Shown here: positions 8,739 to 17,314 of the stretch, in pieces | Layout of the letters: each line of letters starts with the position of its first letter | Numbering within the stretch: position 1 is the first letter of the stretch | Assembly: GCF_027942295.1 (NCBI RefSeq) | Contig: NZ_CP101416.1 | Coordinates: forward strand, 2,334,001 to 2,398,000 | Length of the DNA: 64,000 bases | Direction of reading: 5' to 3' | Origin: Pseudanabaena sp. Chao 1811 | GTDB lineage: Bacteria > Cyanobacteriota > Cyanobacteriia > Pseudanabaenales > Pseudanabaenaceae | Notes under the pieces: model-generated | What the model saw: only the letters and a program-made list of their open reading frames with translations | What the model was told of the DNA's origin: nothing | Database searches by the model: none | Position numbers and translations under genes: made by a program

Positions 8739-11700
8739 ATGGCTTCTAATAGAAATATCCCCAAAAAAGGTCAAGGCGCTAATGAGCCAGAACATAATCG
8801 GCAATCAGTAGATGCTGATGCGGCAAGTGTTGATTGGATGATTATGTCCGATCTTAGTACGCGAATTGGCGGATCTTCTCAGTCAAAGCAGCAACCTCAG
8901 CAAGATGTCAAAAATCCACCATCACCCCCCACTCCTCAAGCATTTAATAATCAGTTAGGTGATGATGATTTAGAAGATGTAGAATGGCTGCGATCGCTAG
9001 GTTTAGATGAGCCAATTGAACGCTCTACTAACCAAAAAAATACTGGATCAGGCAGTCTGGATAGTAATACCCAAAATAGTAATCCTGTTGGTGATATCGA
9101 TTGGCTAATTGTTAGCGATCTGAAGACAAGAATGGATAGTCCAGAGGTAGATAGAGTTAACTCTGGATATCAGAATATATCCTCCTCTAATGTAACGACT
9201 CAACCCATAGATCTAGGTGGTTTAGATAGTCTCCTTGATGATGATCTAGGGCTAGATGGTTTGGAATTTACAGGGGATTCTGATTTCTCAGAGCTAGATT
9301 CTTTAGATGATTTAGGATTTGAAACTTCAGAAAACCTAACTAGTAATGAGCTACAGGATGAACTAGATATTACGGAGGGTAAGATCCTTGGTCTGTCTGA
9401 ATTTCTTGATGATAGTCTTGAGGCAGATAACTCAGTAAATGATAACTGGGATGAGATTTTAGAGGTAGCAGAAAATAACGATAGGCAATTTAGTCCCCCT
9501 GCTAACTTAGGGATGATTGAAGAATCCTTTGAAATACCAACTCAAATCACAGGATTTGTCAGCCATGATGAAGATCTCGATTTAAATTATGACGAGAATG
9601 TAAATATAAGTGCTGAGCAACTATCTGAACTGATATCTGAAAATATCCAAGAAGAATCATTGGGTAATGATTTAGAAATTTCTGACGAGCTATTAGTTGA
9701 AGACTTCCTTTCAGAAAATGTCGAAGAAGTTGCGATGCAATCTTTTGCTGAAGATCAATTTCAAGATATTCTTGAGGAGCCTCAAGATATATCTATACAT
9801 GAAGAAGTCAAGGTAACTAATAACCTAGTAGAAGATTTAGCAGCTTCTCTAGAAGATGGATTTGGCGAGGAGTTAGGAGCTTCTCTAGAGGATGGATTTG
9901 GCGATTTTCAGCCCATCACTGCCTCAGAGATGAATGCGGCAGAAGATGAAGGCTTTTGGGGAGAGTCAAATGTCACAAACCTTGATGCTGGATCGGTTAA
10001 TGATAATCATGATGACGTTTTTGCTAGCGATTGGCAACCTCTCACTACAGATACTGAGAATCATATAGATGATGCTATTTGGGATAGTGCCGCTAGTATT
10101 GTTGCAGAGGAACTCTCGTCTACCTCTATCGATAACGCCTTTGGTACATTCGATGATGTTGCGATCGCTCCACCAATAGAGCAGTCTGGATTAGATATTG
10201 GTTTAGAGGAAAATGTAGGTTTTGATGTACCTAGCGATAATGATGCAGATTGGAGTGTAGAGCTAGAAGCCGTAATTGATGCAGAAACTGAAAACAACTC
10301 AAATTGGGACTTAGCGTCAGCAGTAGAGGTTGGTAATCCTGATGCAGAACGAGATTCGGAGGTTGCTAATGATTTGCAATGGAATGTAGATTTAGACACA
10401 CCAACTATTAGCCATGATATTGCTGATATTGATATCAATCAAGATGCGGATTGGAACTCTGGGCTAGAAGTTGAAAGCACTAATTCTCATGAAGAGTGGA
10501 ATGAAGAACTATTAACTGAGCTGCGTACCGAGAACGAAGTCTATGTTGAAGAACCATTAACCGAGCTGCGTACCGAGGACGAAGTCTATAACGATCTGGG
10601 CTGGAATGCTGAACTAGAATTAGCAGAAACTGACCATGCTATTGACCACAACGTTGATTTATTAGATTCCTATGAAAGTGATCTGGCTGAAGGTCTGATC
10701 GCAGAATCAACCGATGAAGACTTTAACTTTAGCGACAATCTTGGTGATGACGATTTTGCGATCGCTAACGATTCATATAACTCAATCCCAAATAAATTGA
10801 TTGACGATATCGATGATGCTGACTTGGGTAATCCTGATAGTTATCAACCGCAAAACCTAAGTGCTACAAATTTTCAACCTCCTGAAAATCTAATGGATCA
10901 AGCATCAGAATGGGAAAGTTTTAGTGAATCTTTTAGTGGACAAATTACTGATTCAGATTTTGAGAGTGACTTTGCTAACTATGTGGTGAAGCCAGTAGAA
11001 CCTATTCCTGTAGAAAATAAAATTGATCCTCCACAGAACTTGAGCAACTCTGAAGATGCGGCATATTTTGCAGACCTAGATAGTATGATCGATGATGATT
11101 TCGATCTCGCATCTTTTGATGAAAGTGGATTTTCAGAAAACCCACCTAATCCGAATGATTATGTTTCTACGACTTTGACTCCAAGTCGAGGAGCAGTTCC
11201 ACCCCCTGTAGATTCGTCTAATTTAGGAGTAACGCCGCCGCCTTCCATTACTCCTGTCAACTTCATTCCGCCTAACAATCTAGCAAGTAATCCCTTGCCA
11301 GATTCATTAACAGATGGCTTGCTCAATGATGACTATGACTTGGAAGTAGATTTACGTGAAGAAGCCTTAGCTAATGACTTACTGAATGGTTATACGGACT
11401 CAGATGCTGTTGATCATCCTGTTCCTCAAGGAGAAAGTTTCGCAAATATACCCTTACAATCGTCATCACCTACTTCTTTTGACATGGCCACTATCGATCA
11501 CGATTTTCTAGATGATTTTGATCTAGACAGTATGGATACACAACTTACTGGTAGTGATTTTGATTCTGTTTCACCTGCTGCTATCTCTACAGGGCTAACT
11601 CCCCCAGCACCTCCTATCGCTCCAGCCCTCCCCACAGATCCACCTATTAACCAAGATATTACTTTCCCATCTGTCGGTAATCCTCCCACTTCTCCACCCC

Positions 11701-13301
11701 CACCCCCACCTTTTTTACCACCGCTACCACCAAAACGTAGTCATACTCAACCCAAGGCTTCATCTTCATCATCTTCTAGCTCAAGTCTTGGTCATCAGCT
11801 ACCGTCTCGCAACAGACCTAATAACCAAATGAGAGATGATGATTTTGATAGCTTTCATAGCCAGCCAGACCTCAATAAAAGTCGGAAGCCCATTAATCCG
11901 ATTGATGAAGGTTGGTCAGAGTTATTAGACGCTGATACAGTTCTATCTGGGGTATTGAGATCACCAACAGGATCTCCTTACTCAGATCCCAGTGGTGGTC
12001 TGCCTCCCAAAGTTGGAGGAAATGTTGGAGCTAGTGCAGGACGAGCATCACAAGGTCGAGATAGAAATGCTTCTAGCATTCCTAAGCGGAGAGATACTGG
12101 GTTGCCTGATTTTAATGATTTAGGTTTAGAAATTCATGACGATAATACTGATTGGTCAGGTTTACTAGATAGTGCCGATCTCTCGGATAGTATTACCTCT
12201 ATCAGTAGTACTGAGCTGCCCTCTAGAATTAGAACTGCACCACTTGCTGCATCCCCTCGTTCCGAAACAAGTGGTATCAGTGAGACTAGAGAAATACCAC
12301 GCGATCGCCGTAAGACAATAGCAGGATTTGATTCGACCCAAGCGCGGATGGCGGCTACGCCCGATCAGATTGATTTCAATCGATTTACTGATGATAGCTA
12401 TGATGCCTATGGCTATGAGTCACAAGCACAACCAGAGCCTGCGGCACCTAAGAAACAGACCAAAATGACCATGCCTAGTGTCAGTTTGGAATCACTATGG
12501 CAAGATTATCTCAAAATTCCTGTGATTGGATTAGGTGCGATCGGTGGTGTGTTCCTGTTGTATGTTTTTCTCAATCGACCAATTTTCGATATTGGCTTAC
12601 GCTGGGGAATCTTCAAGGATGCAAGTGGTAAGGACTTTACCAATGCCGACTTTAGAGGAGCCAAACTAGACAATGTGGATTTTAGTAAGGCGATTCTCAC
12701 AGGTGCAAAGATGCAGGATGCAAGTCTTGTTGGGGCTAATTTTCAGGAGGCAAATCTTGATGGCGTGAACTTTACTAAGGCGAACTTGAATAGGGCAAGA
12801 TTAATTAAAGCGAGCGTTATTTGGGCAGAGTTCAACAATGCTCAAATGAATCTTGTTGATCTTGCAGGTGCAGATTTAACCCTATCTAATTTTGCTAGTG
12901 CCAAAATGGAAGGTACAAACTTAAAGGATGCGAAAATCGGCGCTCAAGGTACTGACAAAGCGACTAAGTTTAATTCCAAAACTCTACTATCTTGGCAGAT
13001 CGTCAACCAACCTCTTGAAGGTCGTAATTTAGCTGACCAAGACCTATCAGGTTTAAATCTTAGCTTCACTAGTCTCAAGCGAGCTAATCTCTCCAATACA
13101 AAGCTCAACTATACAGATCTAACTAGCACAGATTTGAGAGGTGCTAATTTGACTGGTAGTCAAGTTAATGGGGCTAATTGGAGTGGTGCAAAGTTGGCAG
13201 GTATCAATCTCACTAATGTTGTGTTTGATAAAACTAAGCTACCTAAAACCGATGAAGAAACTATTTGTCCTAATGGTAAAAAAGGTCCTTGCCAATTCTA
13301 A
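8739..13301 (+). CDS. giant acidic disordered membrane protein with pentapeptide-repeat C-terminus
   Basis: 1520 residues. Residues 1-1250 are extremely acidic and low in complexity, with a proline run (about 980-1000: PPPPPPFLPPLPP) and a serine run (about 1010). Tryptophan-centred motifs recur: VDWMIMSDLSTRI (about 30) and IDWLIVSDLKTRM (about 120) are clear repeats, followed by many shorter [DE]W...L units and two late ones, GWSELLDADTVLS and DWSGLLDSADLS. A single membrane helix lies at about 1260-1280 (VIGLGAIGGVFLLYVFLN). After it come pentapeptide repeats (ADFRGAKLDNVDF and so on), a first block of about 100 residues and a second of about 80. The C-terminus has two cysteines (ICPNGKKGPCQF). 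Probably a membrane-anchored scaffold; function unknown. The next gene starts 10 bases downstream. Confidence 0.9.
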   Translation: MASNRNIPKKGQGANEPEHNRQSVDADAASVDWMIMSDLSTRIGGSSQSKQQPQQDVKNPPSPPTPQAFNNQLGDDDLEDVEWLRSLGLDEPIERSTNQKNTGSGSLDSNTQNSNPVGDIDWLIVSDLKTRMDSPEVDRVNSGYQNISSSNVTTQPIDLGGLDSLLDDDLGLDGLEFTGDSDFSELDSLDDLGFETSENLTSNELQDELDITEGKILGLSEFLDDSLEADNSVNDNWDEILEVAENNDRQFSPPANLGMIEESFEIPTQITGFVSHDEDLDLNYDENVNISAEQLSELISENIQEESLGNDLEISDELLVEDFLSENVEEVAMQSFAEDQFQDILEEPQDISIHEEVKVTNNLVEDLAASLEDGFGEELGASLEDGFGDFQPITASEMNAAEDEGFWGESNVTNLDAGSVNDNHDDVFASDWQPLTTDTENHIDDAIWDSAASIVAEELSSTSIDNAFGTFDDVAIAPPIEQSGLDIGLEENVGFDVPSDNDADWSVELEAVIDAETENNSNWDLASAVEVGNPDAERDSEVANDLQWNVDLDTPTISHDIADIDINQDADWNSGLEVESTNSHEEWNEELLTELRTENEVYVEEPLTELRTEDEVYNDLGWNAELELAETDHAIDHNVDLLDSYESDLAEGLIAESTDEDFNFSDNLGDDDFAIANDSYNSIPNKLIDDIDDADLGNPDSYQPQNLSATNFQPPENLMDQASEWESFSESFSGQITDSDFESDFANYVVKPVEPIPVENKIDPPQNLSNSEDAAYFADLDSMIDDDFDLASFDESGFSENPPNPNDYVSTTLTPSRGAVPPPVDSSNLGVTPPPSITPVNFIPPNNLASNPLPDSLTDGLLNDDYDLEVDLREEALANDLLNGYTDSDAVDHPVPQGESFANIPLQSSSPTSFDMATIDHDFLDDFDLDSMDTQLTGSDFDSVSPAAISTGLTPPAPPIAPALPTDPPINQDITFPSVGNPPTSPPPPPPFLPPLPPKRSHTQPKASSSSSSSSSLGHQLPSRNRPNNQMRDDDFDSFHSQPDLNKSRKPINPIDEGWSELLDADTVLSGVLRSPTGSPYSDPSGGLPPKVGGNVGASAGRASQGRDRNASSIPKRRDTGLPDFNDLGLEIHDDNTDWSGLLDSADLSDSITSISSTELPSRIRTAPLAASPRSETSGISETREIPRDRRKTIAGFDSTQARMAATPDQIDFNRFTDDSYDAYGYESQAQPEPAAPKKQTKMTMPSVSLESLWQDYLKIPVIGLGAIGGVFLLYVFLNRPIFDIGLRWGIFKDASGKDFTNADFRGAKLDNVDFSKAILTGAKMQDASLVGANFQEANLDGVNFTKANLNRARLIKASVIWAEFNNAQMNLVDLAGADLTLSNFASAKMEGTNLKDAKIGAQGTDKATKFNSKTLLSWQIVNQPLEGRNLADQDLSGLNLSFTSLKRANLSNTKLNYTDLTSTDLRGANLTGSQVNGANWSGAKLAGINLTNVVFDKTKLPKTDEETICPNGKKGPCQF

Positions 13302-13311
13302 TTAAAAGATT

Positions 13312-13722
13312 ATGTCCTACGCAGTCATTTATGATGGGAATTGTAATCTCTGTGCTAACTTTGTCAGCATTTTAGAGAAGTGCGATCGCGGTCGTCTGTT
13401 TGGCTATATCCCGATGCAGGATGTTCAGACCTTGCAGCAGTTTAAGGTCACACCTGATGATTGTGAAATGGGGATGATTTTAATTAATCGGGAAGATCCT
13501 ACCCAGAGGTGGCAGGGTAGTGATGCTGCTGAAGAAATTGTACGGCTATTACCTATGGGATTACCTTTGATATCTGCCTATCGGGCGCTGTCTCCTCTCA
13601 AAAGTGTGGGAGATTCCGCCTATGTACAAGTTCGTGATCATCGTTATCAATTATTTGGAAAACGCGATCGCACTTACCATACTGCTTATCCGATCGGTTG
13701 TGCAGTAAAGGCTGAAGAATAA
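13312..13722 (+). CDS. DCC-family thiol-disulfide oxidoreductase-like protein
   Basis: 136 residues, DUF393. The family signature is present as YDGNCNLCANFV near the N-terminus (a CxxC thioredoxin-like motif), followed by IPMQD and the later ALSPLKSVGD segment. Members are predicted redox proteins, mostly uncharacterised. It begins 10 bases after the giant pentapeptide protein and is probably translated from the same mRNA. Confidence 0.88.
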   Translation: MSYAVIYDGNCNLCANFVSILEKCDRGRLFGYIPMQDVQTLQQFKVTPDDCEMGMILINREDPTQRWQGSDAAEEIVRLLPMGLPLISAYRALSPLKSVGDSAYVQVRDHRYQLFGKRDRTYHTAYPIGCAVKAEE

Positions 13723-13834
13723 ACTGTGATTGTTTTTTGTTTTGCAAATGAGTACGCACTCACAAAACGCTATAAACTTGTGATGAATCCAATTGATAAT
13801 CGACATTTTTATAGATTCTTGTAGGACAAAATCT

Positions 13835-14704
13835 GTGTATAAAGTTTCCTCTCAGCAACAGCAATACAATACCTATACTCTGTCTGATGACAGCACTAAC
13901 TCTCAAATGGAAGTTGTACCAGAACGTGGTGGTATTGTTACAAGTTGGCGAATTAATGGTCAAGAAGTCTTCTATCTAGATACTGAGCGCTTTACTCATC
14001 CTGATTTGAGTGTTAGAGGTGGCAATCCAATTTTGTTTCCTCTGTGTGGTAACTTGCCCAATGACACCTATGCTGTGGATGGAAAGGAATACAAAATCAA
14101 ACAACATGGATTTGCCCGTGAGTTGCCTTGGACAGCGACTACGCAAAGTACTGACGGTAAAGCAGGTCTGACTGTTGAGTTAGGTAGTAATGAGCAAACC
14201 AAAGTTGTTTATCCCTTTGATTTTCATTTGGCTTTTACCTATGAGTTGCGTGGGAATACCCTAGAAATTCGCCAAGAATACAAAAATCTCTCGTCTACAC
14301 CGATGCCATTCTCTTCTGGCTTCCATCCCTACTTTCTCTGTGGTGATAAAAATCAGCTTAAGGTTGAGATTCCTTCCACAAGTTATGAGGACAATCGCAC
14401 TAAGGAAAACTTTGCCTTTGATGGTAAGTTTAACTTCGATCAAGATGAGATTGACTCTGTATTTGGAAATCTTGCCAGTCGTTCCACGTCTGTAGTCGAT
14501 AGCGATCGCCAACTCAAGATCGTCATTGACTATGATGATTCCTATACCTATCTGGTATTTTGGACAGTCAAGGGTAAGGATTTTTATTGTCTAGAGCCTT
14601 GGACTGCGACTCGTAACGCTCTAAATACGAAAGAGTATTTGACTGTCTTGGCTCCGAATGCTAGCCATACATCTGTAGTAAAAATTACTGCTAACTTCTT
14701 TTAA
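13835..14704 (+). CDS. aldose 1-epimerase family protein
   Basis: About 289 residues from GTG 13835, preceded by AGGAC eight bases upstream; a TTG at 13793 would add an implausible basic leader. Galactose-mutarotase-like beta-sandwich: VVPERGGIVTSW, RGGNPILFPLCGNLPND (substrate-binding Arg/Asn), KQHGFARELPW (catalytic His), SSGFHPYFL (second His) and LEPWTATRNALN with the catalytic Glu. Interconverts anomers of hexoses or hexose phosphates. Followed by two convergent terminators. Confidence 0.88.
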   Translation: MYKVSSQQQQYNTYTLSDDSTNSQMEVVPERGGIVTSWRINGQEVFYLDTERFTHPDLSVRGGNPILFPLCGNLPNDTYAVDGKEYKIKQHGFARELPWTATTQSTDGKAGLTVELGSNEQTKVVYPFDFHLAFTYELRGNTLEIRQEYKNLSSTPMPFSSGFHPYFLCGDKNQLKVEIPSTSYEDNRTKENFAFDGKFNFDQDEIDSVFGNLASRSTSVVDSDRQLKIVIDYDDSYTYLVFWTVKGKDFYCLEPWTATRNALNTKEYLTVLAPNASHTSVVKITANFF

Positions 14705-14738
14705 CTATAGATGCCGCTAAGTGTATCAGGACGTAAAA

Positions 14739-14774
14739 CCTAAAAGAGAGTTGGCACCGCAACTCTCTTTTAGG
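14739..14774. terminator. hairpin between convergent genes (first of two)
   Basis: CCTAAAAGAGAGTTG (14739-14753) pairs perfectly with 14760-14774, 6-nt loop. Its right flank, read backwards (GTAGCCAGTCATGTT), matches the TATAGC-family end at 23025-23038, so the hairpin is probably part of a copy of that element. Confidence 0.65.
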
Positions 14775-14789
14775 AACATGACTGGCTAC

Positions 14790-14826
14790 AGCGATAAAGG
14801 CGGTACATCGTACCGTCTTTATCGCT
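14790..14826. terminator. hairpin between convergent genes (second of two)
   Basis: AGCGATAAAGGCGGTAC pairs with GTACCGTCTTTATCGCT (one G-T mismatch) around a 3-nt loop and is followed by TTTTA. It sits directly at the end of the TPR gene on the other strand. Confidence 0.7.
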
Positions 14827-14827
14827 T

Positions 14828-16036
14828 TTAGAAACTACCTCGCATAACTTGGTTCAGCATTAATTCAACCTGTGAAGCAAGTTGTGTGTTGCTCATACCT
14901 AATTGATCGAGTGTACTGAGGGATAATTCTAGCGATCGCAATGACTTGCCTTGATATTGATATTGCAACTGGGAATTACTGCATAACTGATAAAGACAAG
15001 CTAAGTCATAGAGGACTTTGGCGTAATCAGACATCATGCCAAATTGCTCAAAAGTCATTGAAGCATCTACCAAAGAATCTTCGGCGGTTTCAATTGAATC
15101 TTCATCTAGGCTGTCTAGACCTTCTAGTAAGCGATGTATATAAATTCGTCCTCGGATATGTTTGGCAATTGCGATTCCCCTAAGATATTGAAAATCACGA
15201 AAACGGGGTAAGACATTGATCCTGATGCAGATAAGGCTATCTTCAGTTTGACGATTGCCTAGCAGTGCTTCTGCAAGATCACAGTATAAATAACCTATTT
15301 CAATACTATCTACAGGTTCCTTGAGTAAATCAATGGCATCTTTAATCAACTCGATCGCAGTTTGCCATTGAGCTTCAGCGAGTGCAACTTTGACTAGCCC
15401 CTTTAAGGCTTGTAATCGTAAAAAATTATCAGAATTGGCGATCGCAATATCTAAAGTATTTTGAAAAAGGCTAGCCCCTTGGTTAACCTCCCCCGATAAC
15501 ACATACAATTTTCCTAAGTAAGCATAGCTTTTGCCGATCCCCGATTCATCACTGGATTCAAGGCGCAATGATAGCGATCGCTCAAAACTCATCAAGGCTG
15601 ATTGATAATCACCAACTTTGATGTAGTAGTGACCGATGGCATCGTCTGTGAGCGATTGCCCCTCAAGATTATCACCATAGACATTAGAAGCATTTTGTAA
15701 GAGTGGCAAAACATCGCGCAATTCCCCCAATTCCATTGCTAAAATTGCCCGCACATAGAGCAAATAAGCCTGTTGCTCATGGCTAGATTCTAGACTTTGA
15801 TTTAAAATATCCCCTGCTTGTTGTACCAGAATTTTAGCTCTTTGCAACTGTGCTAATTGTTTTGTGGCAATTAGTTCTACTGCTAAGTCAAGCAAAACTC
15901 TTACGGTTGTCCCAAGCGCCCCCTCGGAATTTTCGTCAGTTGTATTGTGAAGACATTGTTCAAAATAGGCGATCGCAGATGTGCGATCTTGTTGACGCAA
16001 TTGCTGCCCTTGCATAAGAAATTCAGCTAATTTCAT
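14828..16036 (-). CDS. tetratricopeptide-repeat protein
   Basis: About 402 residues. I start at the ATG at 16036 because GGAGAA lies just upstream (a TTG four codons earlier is the alternative). Helical pairs of TPR type run through the chain: GHYYIKVGDYQSALMSFERSLSL (about residue 140) and SYAYLGKLYVLSGEVNQGASLFQNTL are the clearest units; flanking repeats are degenerate. No enzymatic domain. Likely a protein-interaction scaffold in the cytosol; partner unknown. Confidence 0.75.
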   Translation of the reverse strand: MKLAEFLMQGQQLRQQDRTSAIAYFEQCLHNTTDENSEGALGTTVRVLLDLAVELIATKQLAQLQRAKILVQQAGDILNQSLESSHEQQAYLLYVRAILAMELGELRDVLPLLQNASNVYGDNLEGQSLTDDAIGHYYIKVGDYQSALMSFERSLSLRLESSDESGIGKSYAYLGKLYVLSGEVNQGASLFQNTLDIAIANSDNFLRLQALKGLVKVALAEAQWQTAIELIKDAIDLLKEPVDSIEIGYLYCDLAEALLGNRQTEDSLICIRINVLPRFRDFQYLRGIAIAKHIRGRIYIHRLLEGLDSLDEDSIETAEDSLVDASMTFEQFGMMSDYAKVLYDLACLYQLCSNSQLQYQYQGKSLRSLELSLSTLDQLGMSNTQLASQVELMLNQVMRGSF

Positions 16037-16136
16037 GAAGTTCTCCAAAATTATGCGTACAAGTTACTTAGCTCTGGGCTTTGTACTTCATATCTAATAG
16101 CTTACCCAAAATCATCCAGAGTGAGATCGCTAAAAT

Positions 16137-16216
16137 TAAGTAGCTGGGCGCAATTAAATATAAAATCTCAAAAGCTATGGCGCATACACAGTGTGCGCCA
16201 TAGCTTTTGAGATTAT
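16137..16216. repeat. TAAGTAGCT-family element (half copy) with 21-bp perfect stem
   Basis: Begins TAAGTAGCTGGGCGCAATTA followed by AATATAAAATCT, matching the inverse of 5471-5502. Bases 16164-16184 pair exactly with 16194-16214. The right terminal repeat is missing. The stem reaches the stop codon (16213-16215) of the hydrolase gene, so it may also serve as its terminator. Confidence 0.7.
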
Positions 16217-16977
16217 AGGTGCTTTGATTCTTGCTTGAGTGCAACGCTATTGGATATCCTTACCAAGGACTGCCAAAATGAATGAATTTGTTTACTGACA
16301 GATTGTGCTTGTAAATAATGAAAAAAATGCTTACCCTGTGGACTGATCCATAGGCGATCGCAATCTTTTAAATAGGATTGCCACTTGTGACAGGCATTTT
16401 CGCCACCAATTACATAATCATCCATTGCTCCACAGACCAACATTGGTACAGGAATTGGGGCAGGAGGAATATATGTTGGTGCATACAGCGAATGGGGAAC
16501 TAAGGAATTATCGAGATCTTGCTTGAGGAGGTCAGCTAACCAATACAACATCTCCTTATCTCGATAGCCAAATAAATAAAAGGCGGTGCGAGCTAATATG
16601 GTTTCACGACTACAGCCCATTAGTTGACGCTGCTCGTAATAGTGACTATGCCAGCTAGTCGCTAGGTTAACTCCCACGGATAACAAAGTAAGCGATCGCA
16701 CTCTTTCGGGATATTGCCTTGCATAGAGCCAACCCACTAAACCTGCGATCCCATGTCCCACTAGATGTACTTCGCCTTTGCAAGTTTGTAAGTATTCATG
16801 GAGAGAAGTAATTGCTAGATGAAGATCAATTGGTTCATCAGGCTCTTGGCAAAATTCCCATTGGGCAATGGCATATTGCCGTGATAGGGATCTGAGTAAA
16901 GGTAAATCAAAACGACGCAGAGATGGACTCGTGCAGATACTAACGACTTGGGGTGATGCAGATGGTCTAAATGTCAT
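16213..16977 (-). CDS. alpha/beta-hydrolase-fold protein lacking the nucleophile serine
   Basis: 254 residues. The strand and nucleophile elbow read VHLVGHGIAGLVGWLYARQYPERVRSL; the usual G-H-S-x-G-G has glycine where the catalytic serine should be. A candidate acid (GAMDDYVIGG) and histidine (GKHFFHY) are still present. The N-terminal strand-1/oxyanion region is short. With the serine missing, hydrolysis by the standard mechanism is unlikely; a binding or regulatory role, or another mechanism, is possible. Start ATG at 16977. Confidence 0.75.
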   Translation of the reverse strand: MTFRPSASPQVVSICTSPSLRRFDLPLLRSLSRQYAIAQWEFCQEPDEPIDLHLAITSLHEYLQTCKGEVHLVGHGIAGLVGWLYARQYPERVRSLTLLSVGVNLATSWHSHYYEQRQLMGCSRETILARTAFYLFGYRDKEMLYWLADLLKQDLDNSLVPHSLYAPTYIPPAPIPVPMLVCGAMDDYVIGGENACHKWQSYLKDCDRLWISPQGKHFFHYLQAQSVSKQIHSFWQSLVRISNSVALKQESKHL

Positions 16978-17314
16978 AAATTATTGAAAGTATTTATTAA
17001 TAAGGATTTAGATAAAATTTTAATAAAAATCTTGGTTAGAGATATTGTTGCTTAATCTTTTTAATTCTCTTTAATTCGGTCTGTTTTAGACAAAATAAAG
17101 GATCGAGTGATGAGTGCTAGCTTCATCCCAGTTTATTCAGCAATCTACGGAAAAACATCCCATCTCTCAATCCTATGAACGCATTTGAACTATGAATAAT
17201 GAAACGGTGCTGAGTCAAACCGCATCAGAACTTATTTGCTAAGTTAACCTTATTGAATATATTTGTCAATAGATAGCTAAAAATCTGCAAAGGGTTGACT
17301 AGTCAATGCGGTAT

